Below, one piece after another: positions 8,143 through 16,185 of a stretch of DNA of 64,000 nucleotides. This DNA comes from Streptomyces massasporeus (GTDB taxonomy: Bacteria > Actinomycetota > Actinomycetes > Streptomycetales > Streptomycetaceae). The stretch is from NCBI RefSeq assembly GCF_014648995.1, contig NZ_BMSE01000031.1:1-64000 (forward strand), in the 5' to 3' direction. Below the pieces are notes generated by a model. The model did no database searches, was not told the DNA's origin, and worked only from the letters and a program-made list of their open reading frames with translations. The position numbers and the translations under genes were made by a program. How positions within the stretch are numbered: position 1 is the stretch's first letter; each line of letters begins with the position of its first letter.

Positions 8143-9402
8143 ATGACCATGGACACGAAGAACGGCAGCGGGCGGACGACAGGGCGGGGCATCGGGCTCG
8201 CAGCGGTGCGGGGGCTCGCGCTGGCCCTCGTCTCCCTGCCGGGGGCGGTGCTGTGCTTCTGCCTGTCCCTGGTCTCGATCGCGCTCATCCCGATCGGGGT
8301 CGGGATCGTCACCACGCCGTACGCGCTGACGGGGGTGCGGGCGTTCGCGAATTCACGGCGGGTGCTCGCGGCGGAGTGGGGCGGGGTGCGGATCCCTCCG
8401 GCGTACCGGCCGCTGCCCGAGGACGCCAACCCGTGGGCGCGCACCTTCGGGATGCTGCGCGACCCGGCGACCTGGCGGGACCTGCGGTGGCTGCCGGTCG
8501 ACATGACCGCGGGGTTCGTCACCGCGCTGCTGCCTGCGGTGCTGCTGCTCTACCCGCTGGAGGGGTTCGCGCTGGCGATCGGGCTGTGGCGGGTCTTCCC
8601 CGACGGGTACTGGTACGGCTTCGTGCCGGTCACCGGCCAGGCGTCCGCCTTCGGTGCGGCGGCCCTGGGGCTGGTGCTGCTGTTCCTCGCGCACTTCCTC
8701 ACCCCGCGCCTGCTCGGCGTCCACTTCCGGCTCACCCGGGCCGTGCTCGCCGGCGACCAGGGGGAACTGGCCGAGCGGGTGCGGGTGCTGACCGAGACGC
8801 GGCGCGACGCCGTCGACACCTCCGCCGCCGAACTGCGGCGCATCGAGCGGGACCTGCACGACGGGGCCCAGGCCCGGCTGGTCGCCGTCGGCATGGACCT
8901 CGGCACCATCGAGGCGCTCCTCGACAAGGACCCGGCGCGGGCCAAGGAGCTGATCGCGCAGGCCCGGAGGTCCTCGGTGGAGGCGCTGACCGAGCTGCGC
9001 GAGCTGGTGCGGGGCATCCACCCGCCGGTCCTCGCCGAGCGCGGTCTGGGAGACGCCGTACGGGCGCTGGCGCTGCGGCTGCCGGTGGCCACCGAGGTGA
9101 GCGTGGATCTGCCCGGGCGGGCCGAGGCGCCCGTGGAGTCGGCGGCGTACTTCGCCGTCAGCGAGGTGCTCACCAACGCCGTGAAGCACTCGGGCGCCGA
9201 CCGGATCTGGGTCGATGTGCACCGGGCGGACGGCATGCTCCGGGCGACCGTCACGGACAACGGCAAGGGCGGTGCGGTGATCGGGGCCGGTTCGGGGCTG
9301 GCCGGGGTCGAGCGGCGACTGGGTACATTCGACGGCGTCCTGGCCGTCAGCAGCCCCGCGGGCGGCCCCACCATGGTCACCATGGAGATCCCTTGCGCGT
9401 AG
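8143..9402 (+). CDS. NarL-type sensor histidine kinase (HisKA_3)
   Basis: A 419-residue membrane histidine kinase. The N-terminal half has three to four hydrophobic segments in a sensor-domain-like region (about 20-60, 120-150, 165-190). The DHp helix follows, with phospho-acceptor H239 in RDLHDGAQARL, then an HATPase_c domain with the N box (EVLTNAVKHS) and G box (DNGKGGA, GSGLAG). The gene for its response regulator starts inside its last codons, so the pair is translationally coupled. The signal is unknown. Confidence 0.92.
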   Translation: MTMDTKNGSGRTTGRGIGLAAVRGLALALVSLPGAVLCFCLSLVSIALIPIGVGIVTTPYALTGVRAFANSRRVLAAEWGGVRIPPAYRPLPEDANPWARTFGMLRDPATWRDLRWLPVDMTAGFVTALLPAVLLLYPLEGFALAIGLWRVFPDGYWYGFVPVTGQASAFGAAALGLVLLFLAHFLTPRLLGVHFRLTRAVLAGDQGELAERVRVLTETRRDAVDTSAAELRRIERDLHDGAQARLVAVGMDLGTIEALLDKDPARAKELIAQARRSSVEALTELRELVRGIHPPVLAERGLGDAVRALALRLPVATEVSVDLPGRAEAPVESAAYFAVSEVLTNAVKHSGADRIWVDVHRADGMLRATVTDNGKGGAVIGAGSGLAGVERRLGTFDGVLAVSSPAGGPTMVTMEIPCA

Positions 9403-10046
9403 TCCTGGCCGAAGACCTCTTCCTGCTGCGCGACGGACTCGTCCGGCTGCTCCAGGCGCACGACTTCGAGATCGCGGCGGCCGTCGAGACCGGGCCGGAA
9501 CTGGCCGCCGCGCTGGCCGAACTGGACCCGGACGTCGCCGTGGTCGACGTCCGCCTGCCTCCCACGCACACCGACGAAGGTCTGCAGTGCGCGCTCGACG
9601 CCCGCAGGAAGCGGCCCGGGCTGCCGGTGCTGGTGCTCTCCCAGCACGTGGAGCAGCTGTACGCGCGCGAGCTGCTCGCCGACGGCACCGGCGGGGTCGG
9701 TTACCTGCTGAAGGACCGGGTGTTCGACGCCGAGCAGTTCGTGGACGCCGTACGGCGGGTGGCCGCCGGTGGCACGGCGATGGACCCGCAGGTCATCCAG
9801 CAGCTGCTGGCCCGCCGTTCGGGCGACGACCGGCCGCTGGCGCGGCTGACGCCCCGGGAGCGGGAGGTGCTGGAGCTGATGGCGCAGGGCCGCTCCAACG
9901 CGGCGATCGCGGGGAAGCTGGTCGTGACGGAACGGGCGATCGCCAAGCACACCGCCAACATCTTCGCCAAACTGGGGCTGGAGGTCTCGGACGACGACAA
10001 CCGCCGCGTGCTGGCGGTTCTCGCCTATCTCGACCACGGCCGGTGA
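9393..10046 (+). CDS. LuxR/NarL-family response regulator
   Basis: A 217-residue partner of the preceding kinase. The receiver domain begins RVVLAEDLFLLRDG with the acidic pocket; D52 (VAVVDVRLP) is the phospho-acceptor and the conserved Lys is in YLLKDR. The C-terminal LuxR helix-turn-helix is LTPREREVLELMAQGRSNAA. Translation starts at TTG 9393, overlapping the kinase stop by 10 bases, because no ATG or GTG precedes the receiver strand. Confidence 0.93.
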   Translation: MRVVLAEDLFLLRDGLVRLLQAHDFEIAAAVETGPELAAALAELDPDVAVVDVRLPPTHTDEGLQCALDARRKRPGLPVLVLSQHVEQLYARELLADGTGGVGYLLKDRVFDAEQFVDAVRRVAAGGTAMDPQVIQQLLARRSGDDRPLARLTPREREVLELMAQGRSNAAIAGKLVVTERAIAKHTANIFAKLGLEVSDDDNRRVLAVLAYLDHGR

Positions 10047-10249
10047 AACCGGACGAGCCCATTCACCCACCGTGGAGGATCAGCAACTCCCGATGTCAAA
10101 GGGGCTGTTGAGGACACACGGCCCTCACGAATCTCGCATCAATTTCCGAGACATCTGAACACCTGTGGGACCACCTCCGTATGGAAGGGAGCCGCTTCAC
10201 TCCTGTCGGGCGCCTCGATGCCCCCGAAAAAGGAAGTCAGAGGAGTTCC

Positions 10250-11818
10250 ATGGGACGCAACACAAGAAAACGCCGTACGCCGCTGGCCACCAAGGCCATT
10301 GCCGCATCGGCGGCCCTAGCGCTCGGTGGGGGCGGGCTGATCTGGGCAAACTTCTACGCCTCGGCGCACGAGGAGAACTCGGCGAACCAGACGAAGTCCG
10401 CGGGCGCACAGATCGCCACGATCCAGTGCCCGGACGTCGGACAGAAGCTGACCGATGTGCCGGACGGTGCTCGCCAGGGGGTGGACAAGGAGCTGGCCAA
10501 CCTCGACAAGCAGATCAGCGAGGCCTACACCCGGCTCGCCTCCACCCGTCAGGCCCAGGCCGGTGACGCGGGCTTCGTCGACAACGCCATCCTCGGCCCG
10601 CTGAAGTCGAAGCGGACCGCGGTCATCGACCGGATCGGCATCAACATCCGCCGGGTCGGCGGTAAGGCCCCGGGCAACCTCGAGCAGCTGGCCTCGTGCC
10701 AGGGCATGGCCGCCGACGCCAACACCAACGACGGCCAGGCCGGCGGTGGTCAGAACAACGACGGCCAGAACAACGATGGTCAGAACAACGACGGTCAGAA
10801 CAACGACGGCGGTCAGAACGACGGCGGTCAGGACCAGGGCCAGGACAACGGCGGCCAGGACAACGGGCAGGGCGGCAACGGCGGGCAGGGCGGCAACGGC
10901 CCGGTGGCGGACGACTTCATCAACATCGAGAACGTCCAGCCCAACTCCCGGAACCTGCCGAACGGCCTCGCCGCGAACGGCGACGGCGGTTCCACGGGCA
11001 CGTTCACCACGCAGTGCGGCACCAACGAGAACGAGAACCGCAACTCGGACAACGTGATCGTGGCGCCCGGCGTCTCCAACGGTGCGCAGCACCAGCACGA
11101 CTACGTCGGCAACCAGAACAACAACGCCTTCGCGAGCGACGACGACCTGGCCAACGGCGAGACGACCTGCCAGAACCAGGGCGACAAGTCCACGTACTTC
11201 TGGCCCGTCATCCGGATCCAGGACGGCTCGGACGACATCGACGCGGGCCAGCCCGGCGGTGGCCAGGACGGCAACGTCGGCAAGATCGTCGAGCCGGCCG
11301 AGGCCCAGCTGAAGTTCGTCGGCAACCGCACCAGCGACGTCGTCGCGATGCCGAAGGCCCTGCGCATCATCACCGGTGACGCCAAGTCCCTCACCAACGG
11401 CCTGAACAACGCCAACACGTCCTGGACCTGCACGGGCTTCGAAGACCGTCAGGTGACGGACAAGTACCCGATCTGCCCCGACGGCAGCAGCGTGGTCCGG
11501 CTGTCCAACTTCCAGAGCTGCTGGGACGGCCAGAACATCGACAGCGCCAACCACCGCACCCACGTGGACTTCGTGGAGGCGGACGGCAGCTGCTCGAACG
11601 GCTTCAAGGCCATCCCCCAGCTCCAGGTCCGACTGGTCTACGACGTCCAGGCGCCGCAGATCAACAACGGCCAGGTGCAGAACGCCTTCGCGGTGGACTC
11701 CTTCCCGGAGCAGCTGCACAAGCCGATCACCGACCACAACGACTTCATCAACTTCTTCGACGACAACGTGATGAACGAGATGGTCCAGTGCATCAACAAC
11801 GGCCAGGACTGCCAGTAG
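10250..11818 (+). CDS. secreted DUF1996 domain protein with Asn/Gln/Gly-rich repeat linker
   Basis: A 522-residue exported protein. A basic N-terminus (MGRNTRKRRTPL) and a hydrophobic stretch to about residue 35 form the signal peptide. A helical N-terminal module (about 45-155) is followed by QNNDG-type repeats (about 168-220) and then the DUF1996 domain, recognised from the QCGTNENEN, HQHDYVG and YFWPVI elements and the C-terminal HRTHVDF. DUF1996 proteins are secreted and of unknown enzymology. AGAGGAG precedes ATG 10250. A large palindromic terminator follows. Confidence 0.88.
   Translation: MGRNTRKRRTPLATKAIAASAALALGGGGLIWANFYASAHEENSANQTKSAGAQIATIQCPDVGQKLTDVPDGARQGVDKELANLDKQISEAYTRLASTRQAQAGDAGFVDNAILGPLKSKRTAVIDRIGINIRRVGGKAPGNLEQLASCQGMAADANTNDGQAGGGQNNDGQNNDGQNNDGQNNDGGQNDGGQDQGQDNGGQDNGQGGNGGQGGNGPVADDFINIENVQPNSRNLPNGLAANGDGGSTGTFTTQCGTNENENRNSDNVIVAPGVSNGAQHQHDYVGNQNNNAFASDDDLANGETTCQNQGDKSTYFWPVIRIQDGSDDIDAGQPGGGQDGNVGKIVEPAEAQLKFVGNRTSDVVAMPKALRIITGDAKSLTNGLNNANTSWTCTGFEDRQVTDKYPICPDGSSVVRLSNFQSCWDGQNIDSANHRTHVDFVEADGSCSNGFKAIPQLQVRLVYDVQAPQINNGQVQNAFAVDSFPEQLHKPITDHNDFINFFDDNVMNEMVQCINNGQDCQ
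10751..10900 (+). repeat. 15-bp tandem repeats inside the DUF1996 gene
   Basis: Four near-identical 15-bp units (10751-10810) encode QNNDG. Degenerate units encoding QNDGG, QDQGQ, DNGGQ and NGGQGG continue to about 10900. They form a flexible linker between the N-terminal module and the DUF1996 domain. Confidence 0.85.
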
Positions 11819-11830
11819 TCCTGATCCGGT

Positions 11831-11880
11831 AACGGCGGAAGGCCGGCGGTGGGAATTCCCACCGCCGGCCTTCCGCCGTT
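11831..11880. terminator. 50-bp perfect palindrome, bidirectional terminator
   Basis: Bases 11831-11855 are the exact reverse complement of 11856-11880. It lies between the convergent DUF1996 gene (stop 11818) and lipoprotein gene (stop at 11894). Confidence 0.9.
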
Positions 11881-11893
11881 CCGGCCCGCGCGT

Positions 11894-12346
11894 TCAGCCG
11901 TGGTGGCCGGCGCCGCCGTCGTGACCGTTCTTGTTGTGGCTGCCGCCGGGGTTCATGTGCTCGGAGCCCTCCTCCATGGTCCCGCCGAGGGTGCCCTGCA
12001 GCGACGTGACCGTCTTCTGCTGGCCGACGGCGACCCACTTGCGGCCGACGAGGTAGTAGCCGCCGTAGTCCTTGGCGCTGTTCAGCCACTCGCGCTGGCC
12101 GCGGTCGGTGGCGAAGGTGGCGAGGACGTACTTCTCCTTGCCCTTCTTGCAGAGGGCCTGGCGGATGGTGTCCGCGTCGGTCTGCATGTTCGGCTTGCAG
12201 TCGGCCTCCGCCGCGATGTGCTCCAGGCTGCCGCTCACCTCCTTCGGAACGGCCGCCTCGTCCTTGCCGCCGGATCCGCCGCAGCCGGTCAGCGCCAGTA
12301 TCGCCACCGCGCCGCTCAGCGCGAGCATCGGTCGGGTCACCCTCAT
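11894..12346 (-). CDS. secreted lipoprotein, His/Gly-rich C-terminus
   Basis: A 150-residue lipoprotein. The signal peptide ends in the lipobox LTGC, with C22 as the acylation site. The mature part has two more cysteines (C50 and C67 region) and a motif around KEKYVLATFATDRGQREWLNSAKDYGGYYLVGRKWVA that I do not assign to a family. The tail is rich in His, Asn and Gly and could bind metal. GGAGGA precedes ATG 12346. Divergent from the TPR gene. Confidence 0.8.
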   Translation of the reverse strand: MRVTRPMLALSGAVAILALTGCGGSGGKDEAAVPKEVSGSLEHIAAEADCKPNMQTDADTIRQALCKKGKEKYVLATFATDRGQREWLNSAKDYGGYYLVGRKWVAVGQQKTVTSLQGTLGGTMEEGSEHMNPGGSHNKNGHDGGAGHHG

Positions 12347-12508
12347 CTGTTCCTCCGGTCCTTGTCGGCACGGTCCTTGTCACGGCACGATCCGGACGCA
12401 TGCCGCACGGAGCCCCGGCAAGAGGCTCTCGCCTTCGATACGGCTGCGGAGCCCCCCGTGCTCAAAATCCCGCTGCCCCGGTGTGCACTCCTGTGCGAGG
12501 GTGGTCCG

Positions 12509-13036
12509 GTGGATCAGGACTGGGAAGATCGTGTGGCCGCCCTGTGGGACCGTTTCGACGACTACGCCGAGACGGAGGAGGACGAGGCCCGCTTCCGCGC
12601 CGACGTCGACGCCCTGGTCGCCGAGCTGCCCGAGGGCAGCCCGCACGGCGCGTTCGAGCAAGCCTGCGCCTGGGACTCCACGGGCCGCTCCGACAAGGCG
12701 GTCCCCCTGTACCGGGAGGCGCTGGAGAACGGCCTCGCCGACGCCAGCCCCTACAAGGCCCGCCGGACGAAGATCCAGCTGGCCAGCTCCCTGCGGAACA
12801 TCGGCCGGGCCGAGGAGGGCGTCGCGCTGCTGACGCCCGAGCTTCTCGCGCCGTCCGACGAGCTGGACGACCCCGTACGCGCCTGTCTCGCCCTGTGTCT
12901 GTCGAGCCTCGGCCGCGACCGGGAGGCCCTGGCGCTGGCCCTGGGCGCCCTGGCCCCGCATCTGCCGCGCTACCAGCGGTCCATGGCGAACTACGCCCGG
13001 CTGCTCGTGGAGCCCGGAGAGCACCCGGGCGCGTGA
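12509..13036 (+). CDS. tetratricopeptide repeat protein
   Basis: A 175-residue helical protein. Residues about 50-165 form three TPR-like helix pairs (AFEQACAWDSTGRSDKAVPLY, RTKIQLASSLRNIGRAEEGV, VRACLALCLSSLGRDREALA). The N-terminus is strongly acidic. GTG 12509 is preferred because GAGGG precedes it at the right distance. It is likely a cytosolic protein-protein adaptor, and it lies 48 bases before the sigma-like membrane protein on the same strand, perhaps in one unit. Confidence 0.8.
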   Translation: MDQDWEDRVAALWDRFDDYAETEEDEARFRADVDALVAELPEGSPHGAFEQACAWDSTGRSDKAVPLYREALENGLADASPYKARRTKIQLASSLRNIGRAEEGVALLTPELLAPSDELDDPVRACLALCLSSLGRDREALALALGALAPHLPRYQRSMANYARLLVEPGEHPGA

Positions 13037-13084
13037 CGCCGCGCGGCCAGGTGACCATCCAACGATTCGCTCGTTCTGCTGAAC

Positions 13085-15007
13085 GTGCAGTCACAGGATG
13101 TCGCCCAGCGCCCCGCACCCCCCTCCCCGGCCGGCCCGGTCGTCGACGTCGAGCAGGCCGAGGCCGCGCTCGTCGAGCACTATCCGCGGCTCGTCCGGCT
13201 GGCCTATCTGGTGCTGCCACCCGGGCTGGGCCGCAGCCGCCGCGTCCTGACCGCGCACGCCCTCACCCAGCGGGCCCTCCCCCGCACCCGCACCCCGGCC
13301 CCGGTGATTCCGGCCCAGTCCACGGGCCGGGACGGCGACCCGGGGTACGCCCTGGTCCGTCTCCAGGTGTTGCGCACGGCGCTGGAGGCGGGGCTGCCGC
13401 TGAAGGCGAAGGCGTGGCCCAAGAGGTCCCAGCTGCCGCCGCTGCTGCCGCACGTGTGGGGTCTGAAGCTGTTCCCGCGCTCCGGCGGCGCCGACGAACT
13501 CTCCCTGGACCAGCGGCTGTCCACCCTGTCGGGCCCGGCCCGGGCCGCCTACGCGATGCGCGGCCTGGAGCGGCTCACGGACGAGGGGGTGTGCAAGGTC
13601 CTCGCTGCGGCGGGCGTCGCCGACCCGGAGGGCGCCGTCCTGGAGGCCGACGGGGTCCCCGCCCAGTACGGGTTGCTCGACTCCCCCGAGTTCGACCCCT
13701 GCTCGCTCCAGGCCCGCCCCACCGACCTGATGCGCCGCCGCCAGCACCTGAAGGCCGCCCTGGTCGCCGGTGCCGCGCTGCTGGCGTGCGGGGCGCTGCT
13801 CGGCCTGCCCGGTGAGGGCTGGGGGCCCGAGGGCGCCGCGGCACCCCCGTATGCGCAGAACCCGGCCGCGCAGGCCGCCCTGGACCCCTCGAAGCTGACC
13901 CGGATGCCCGCGTCCGCCTGGCGCAGCTCGGCGCGCACCGACTTCTCCGTGTGGCCGGCCCGCGGCGACCTGACCGGCGACAAGGCCCTGCTGCGCCGCG
14001 CCCTGGCCGTGTGGGCCCGCCCCGGCGAGACGGTCCAGGTGTCGGTGACCCCCGGCACCCTGTCCGGCGGCCCGGCCGGACCGCCCCAGCTGCTGTACGC
14101 GGGGACGGTCGACGCGGCGCGCGTGGTGATCCTCTACGACGGTCTGCGCATCGCCCGGTACGCCGAGCCGAAGGACGGCACCCAGGGCGCCGTCCTCGAT
14201 TTCGCCCGGGTCGACGGGGCCGGCCGGGCCGAGGCGGGCGCGGTGGTCCTGGGCCGGTCCGACGGCAACGTCCGCTATCTGACGGCCCCTTGGGTGCGGA
14301 AGGCCGGCGAGCGGGACCTGATGAAGCCGGGCTCCGGCGCGATGGATCTCGCGCTCACCGACGGAGTGACCGCACCGCTGGCCAGCCCGGCGCTGCGGTC
14401 CGGCCCCTGCTCCTCGTGGAACGTGCTGCAGGTGGCCGACGGCACCAGGACCCGGCTGCTGACCGACCTCGGCGAACTGGTCCCGGCCCGGCTCACCGCC
14501 GGACGGCCGGGCTCCCCGCGCGAGGTGTCCGGGGCCGCGGCGCTGCACACCTGGCAGCCGTTCGCCTGCTCGCTGGGCACGGTGCGCTCGGCGGGGGTGC
14601 GCAGCGTCAACGCCTGGGCGTTCAACGAGCAGCCGCTGCCCGACGCGAGCGGCTCGGCGGCGTGGGTGTGCACCCGGGCCGAGACCTGGCGGGGCGGCGG
14701 GGCGCGGGTGCTGGCGCAGTTCCACACGCCGGGCGGGGCGTACGGAGCGGCTGCGGCGCAGGCCGAGAACGTCCCGGCGTGCGGGCCGCGGGACCCGCAT
14801 GTGCTGGCCGGGGTGCTGTGGAAGGCGAAGGCCGGTGACTGGTACCTGCTGGCCGCGGGAAGCCGGGAGACCGCGTCGATCCGGGCGACGGGCGGAGTGA
14901 ACGGGGCGGCTCGGAACAGTCTGCTGACCGTGCCGGCCGAGCAGGGGGCGCAGGCTCAGCTCAAGGGAACCCTGAAGGACGGTCGTTCGCTCGGCGGGCT
15001 GCGCTGA
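13085..15007 (+). CDS. sigma-factor-like N-terminus fused to a transmembrane and extracytoplasmic domain
   Basis: A 640-residue protein. Residues about 25-65 (EAALVEHYPRLVRLAYLVLP) read like ECF sigma region 2, and about 145-185 (LSLDQRLSTLSGPARAAYAM followed by RLTDEGVCKVLAAAGV) like a weak region 4. One transmembrane helix (about 220-242, LVAGAALLACGALLGL) follows, and about 390 residues lie outside the membrane with several cysteines. Classic DNA-contact motifs of sigma factors are degraded, so it may have lost promoter recognition. GTG start with no visible ribosome site. The extracellular part is not recognised. Confidence 0.7.
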   Translation: MQSQDVAQRPAPPSPAGPVVDVEQAEAALVEHYPRLVRLAYLVLPPGLGRSRRVLTAHALTQRALPRTRTPAPVIPAQSTGRDGDPGYALVRLQVLRTALEAGLPLKAKAWPKRSQLPPLLPHVWGLKLFPRSGGADELSLDQRLSTLSGPARAAYAMRGLERLTDEGVCKVLAAAGVADPEGAVLEADGVPAQYGLLDSPEFDPCSLQARPTDLMRRRQHLKAALVAGAALLACGALLGLPGEGWGPEGAAAPPYAQNPAAQAALDPSKLTRMPASAWRSSARTDFSVWPARGDLTGDKALLRRALAVWARPGETVQVSVTPGTLSGGPAGPPQLLYAGTVDAARVVILYDGLRIARYAEPKDGTQGAVLDFARVDGAGRAEAGAVVLGRSDGNVRYLTAPWVRKAGERDLMKPGSGAMDLALTDGVTAPLASPALRSGPCSSWNVLQVADGTRTRLLTDLGELVPARLTAGRPGSPREVSGAAALHTWQPFACSLGTVRSAGVRSVNAWAFNEQPLPDASGSAAWVCTRAETWRGGGARVLAQFHTPGGAYGAAAAQAENVPACGPRDPHVLAGVLWKAKAGDWYLLAAGSRETASIRATGGVNGAARNSLLTVPAEQGAQAQLKGTLKDGRSLGGLR

Positions 15008-15052
15008 CGGAGGCGGTTTTCGGGCCCGTCCGGTGAGGCCGGCGGAACCCCG

Positions 15053-15095
15053 CGATCGATCCGGGCCGTTCGAGGCCGGAATCGATCGGTAAGGT
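15053..15095 (+). promoter_or_regulatory. operator and -10 element of a TetR gene
   Basis: CGATCGATCCGG at 15053 and CCGGAATCGATCG at 15076 form an inverted repeat with one bulged A. A TAAGGT -10-like hexamer (15090-15095) follows, six bases before ATG 15102, so transcription may begin at the start codon (leaderless). Probable autoregulatory site. Confidence 0.55.
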
Positions 15096-15101
15096 GTTCG
15101 T

Positions 15102-15791
15102 ATGACTACCGGGGTTCGCCGCAGGATGGGAGTCGAGGAGCGGCGGCAGCAGTTGATCGGCGTCGCCCTCGAACTGTTCAGCCGCCGCTCGCCCGACGAG
15201 GTCTCCATCGACGAGATAGCGTCGGCCGCGGGCATTTCACGCCCGTTGGTCTACCACTACTTTCCCGGCAAACTCAGCCTGTACGAGGCCGCGTTGCAGC
15301 GGGCCTCGGACGACCTCGCGGCCCGTTTCGTGGAGCCGCACGAGGGTCCGCTGGGGGCGCGGCTGCTGCGCGTGATGCGCCGCTACTTCGATTTCGTGGA
15401 CGAGCACGGGCCCGGTTTCTCCGCCCTCATGCGCGGCGGCCCGGCCGTCGGCTCCTCCACGACCAACGCGCTCGTCGACTCCGTACGGCAGGCCGCGTAT
15501 GTCCAGATCCTTTCGCACCTGGGCGTGACCGATCCGCCCGCGCGCCTCGAACTGGTCGTCCGTTCCTGGATCTCCCTCGCCGAGTCGACGGCGCTGATCT
15601 GGCTGGACGGCCGGCGCATCCCGCGCGAGGAGCTGGAGCCCCAGCTCGTCAACGACTTCGCCGCCCTCGCCGCGGTCAGTGCCACCTACGACGAGGAGAT
15701 GGCCACGCTGCTGCGCGGCATCGTCAAGGACGAGCCGGCCGACGGCCCGTTCGCGCTCCTGGCCGGCCGGCTCATCGCCCTGGCGAGCTGA
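15102..15791 (+). CDS. TetR/AcrR-family transcriptional regulator
   Basis: A 229-residue regulator. The helix-turn-helix is at about residues 25-60 (SIDEIASAAGISRPLVYHYF), followed by a TetR C-terminal helical domain of a type common in Streptomyces membrane-lipid or efflux regulators. An inverted repeat with a -10 box directly precedes ATG, and no ribosome site is visible. The target gene is not evident: the next gene is convergent, 6 bp away. Confidence 0.9.
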   Translation: MTTGVRRRMGVEERRQQLIGVALELFSRRSPDEVSIDEIASAAGISRPLVYHYFPGKLSLYEAALQRASDDLAARFVEPHEGPLGARLLRVMRRYFDFVDEHGPGFSALMRGGPAVGSSTTNALVDSVRQAAYVQILSHLGVTDPPARLELVVRSWISLAESTALIWLDGRRIPREELEPQLVNDFAALAAVSATYDEEMATLLRGIVKDEPADGPFALLAGRLIALAS

Positions 15792-15797
15792 TCCGCC

Positions 15798-16154
15798 CTA
15801 GCTCTCGAACTTCGCGTACGACGGGTCCAGGTCGCGGACCTCGGCGGAGGCGTGCAGCGCGAGCCCCGCGGCCGGCTTCAGATGGGCCCGCAGCAGCTCC
15901 AGCGCGGCCTGGGTGAGCCGGGCCTTGACCTCGTCGGTGCGGCCGGCGAGCAGCGCGATGTGGATGTGGACATGGGCGTGCCCCTCGGCCTCGGGGCCGA
16001 CCACGATGTCCTCGGTCGGACGGAACCGGCTCTTGCAGGCGGGCGGCTTGGCGGCCGCGATCTCGACCGTCGCCTCGTGCAGCGCCTTCGCGAAACCGGG
16101 CCGGTCGAAGTCGCCGGCGAGGTCGGCCGAGTAGTCGACGGTGATCTGCGGCAT
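15798..16154 (-). CDS. 5-carboxymethyl-2-hydroxymuconate isomerase-family tautomerase
   Basis: A 118-residue tautomerase-superfamily protein of the HpaF/CHMI type. Proline 2 (MPQITVDYS), the catalytic base after Met removal, is present. The CKSRFRPTEDIVVG and HVHIHIALLAGRT blocks match the family. The usual reaction is keto-enol isomerisation in homoprotocatechuate degradation, but no other hpa genes are nearby, so the substrate is uncertain. AGGAG precedes ATG 16154. It lies downstream of the receiver-PP2C gene on the same strand. Confidence 0.88.
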   Translation of the reverse strand: MPQITVDYSADLAGDFDRPGFAKALHEATVEIAAAKPPACKSRFRPTEDIVVGPEAEGHAHVHIHIALLAGRTDEVKARLTQAALELLRAHLKPAAGLALHASAEVRDLDPSYAKFES

Positions 16155-16185
16155 CAGTACTCCTGTTCCAGGGCGGCCATCGGGC

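Noticed and set aside
13091..15235. About 700-codon minus-strand frame opposite the sigma-like fusion gene
   Set aside because: Arg/Gly/Ala-rich without domains. The + strand frame has a membrane helix, sensible codon bias and sigma-like segments.
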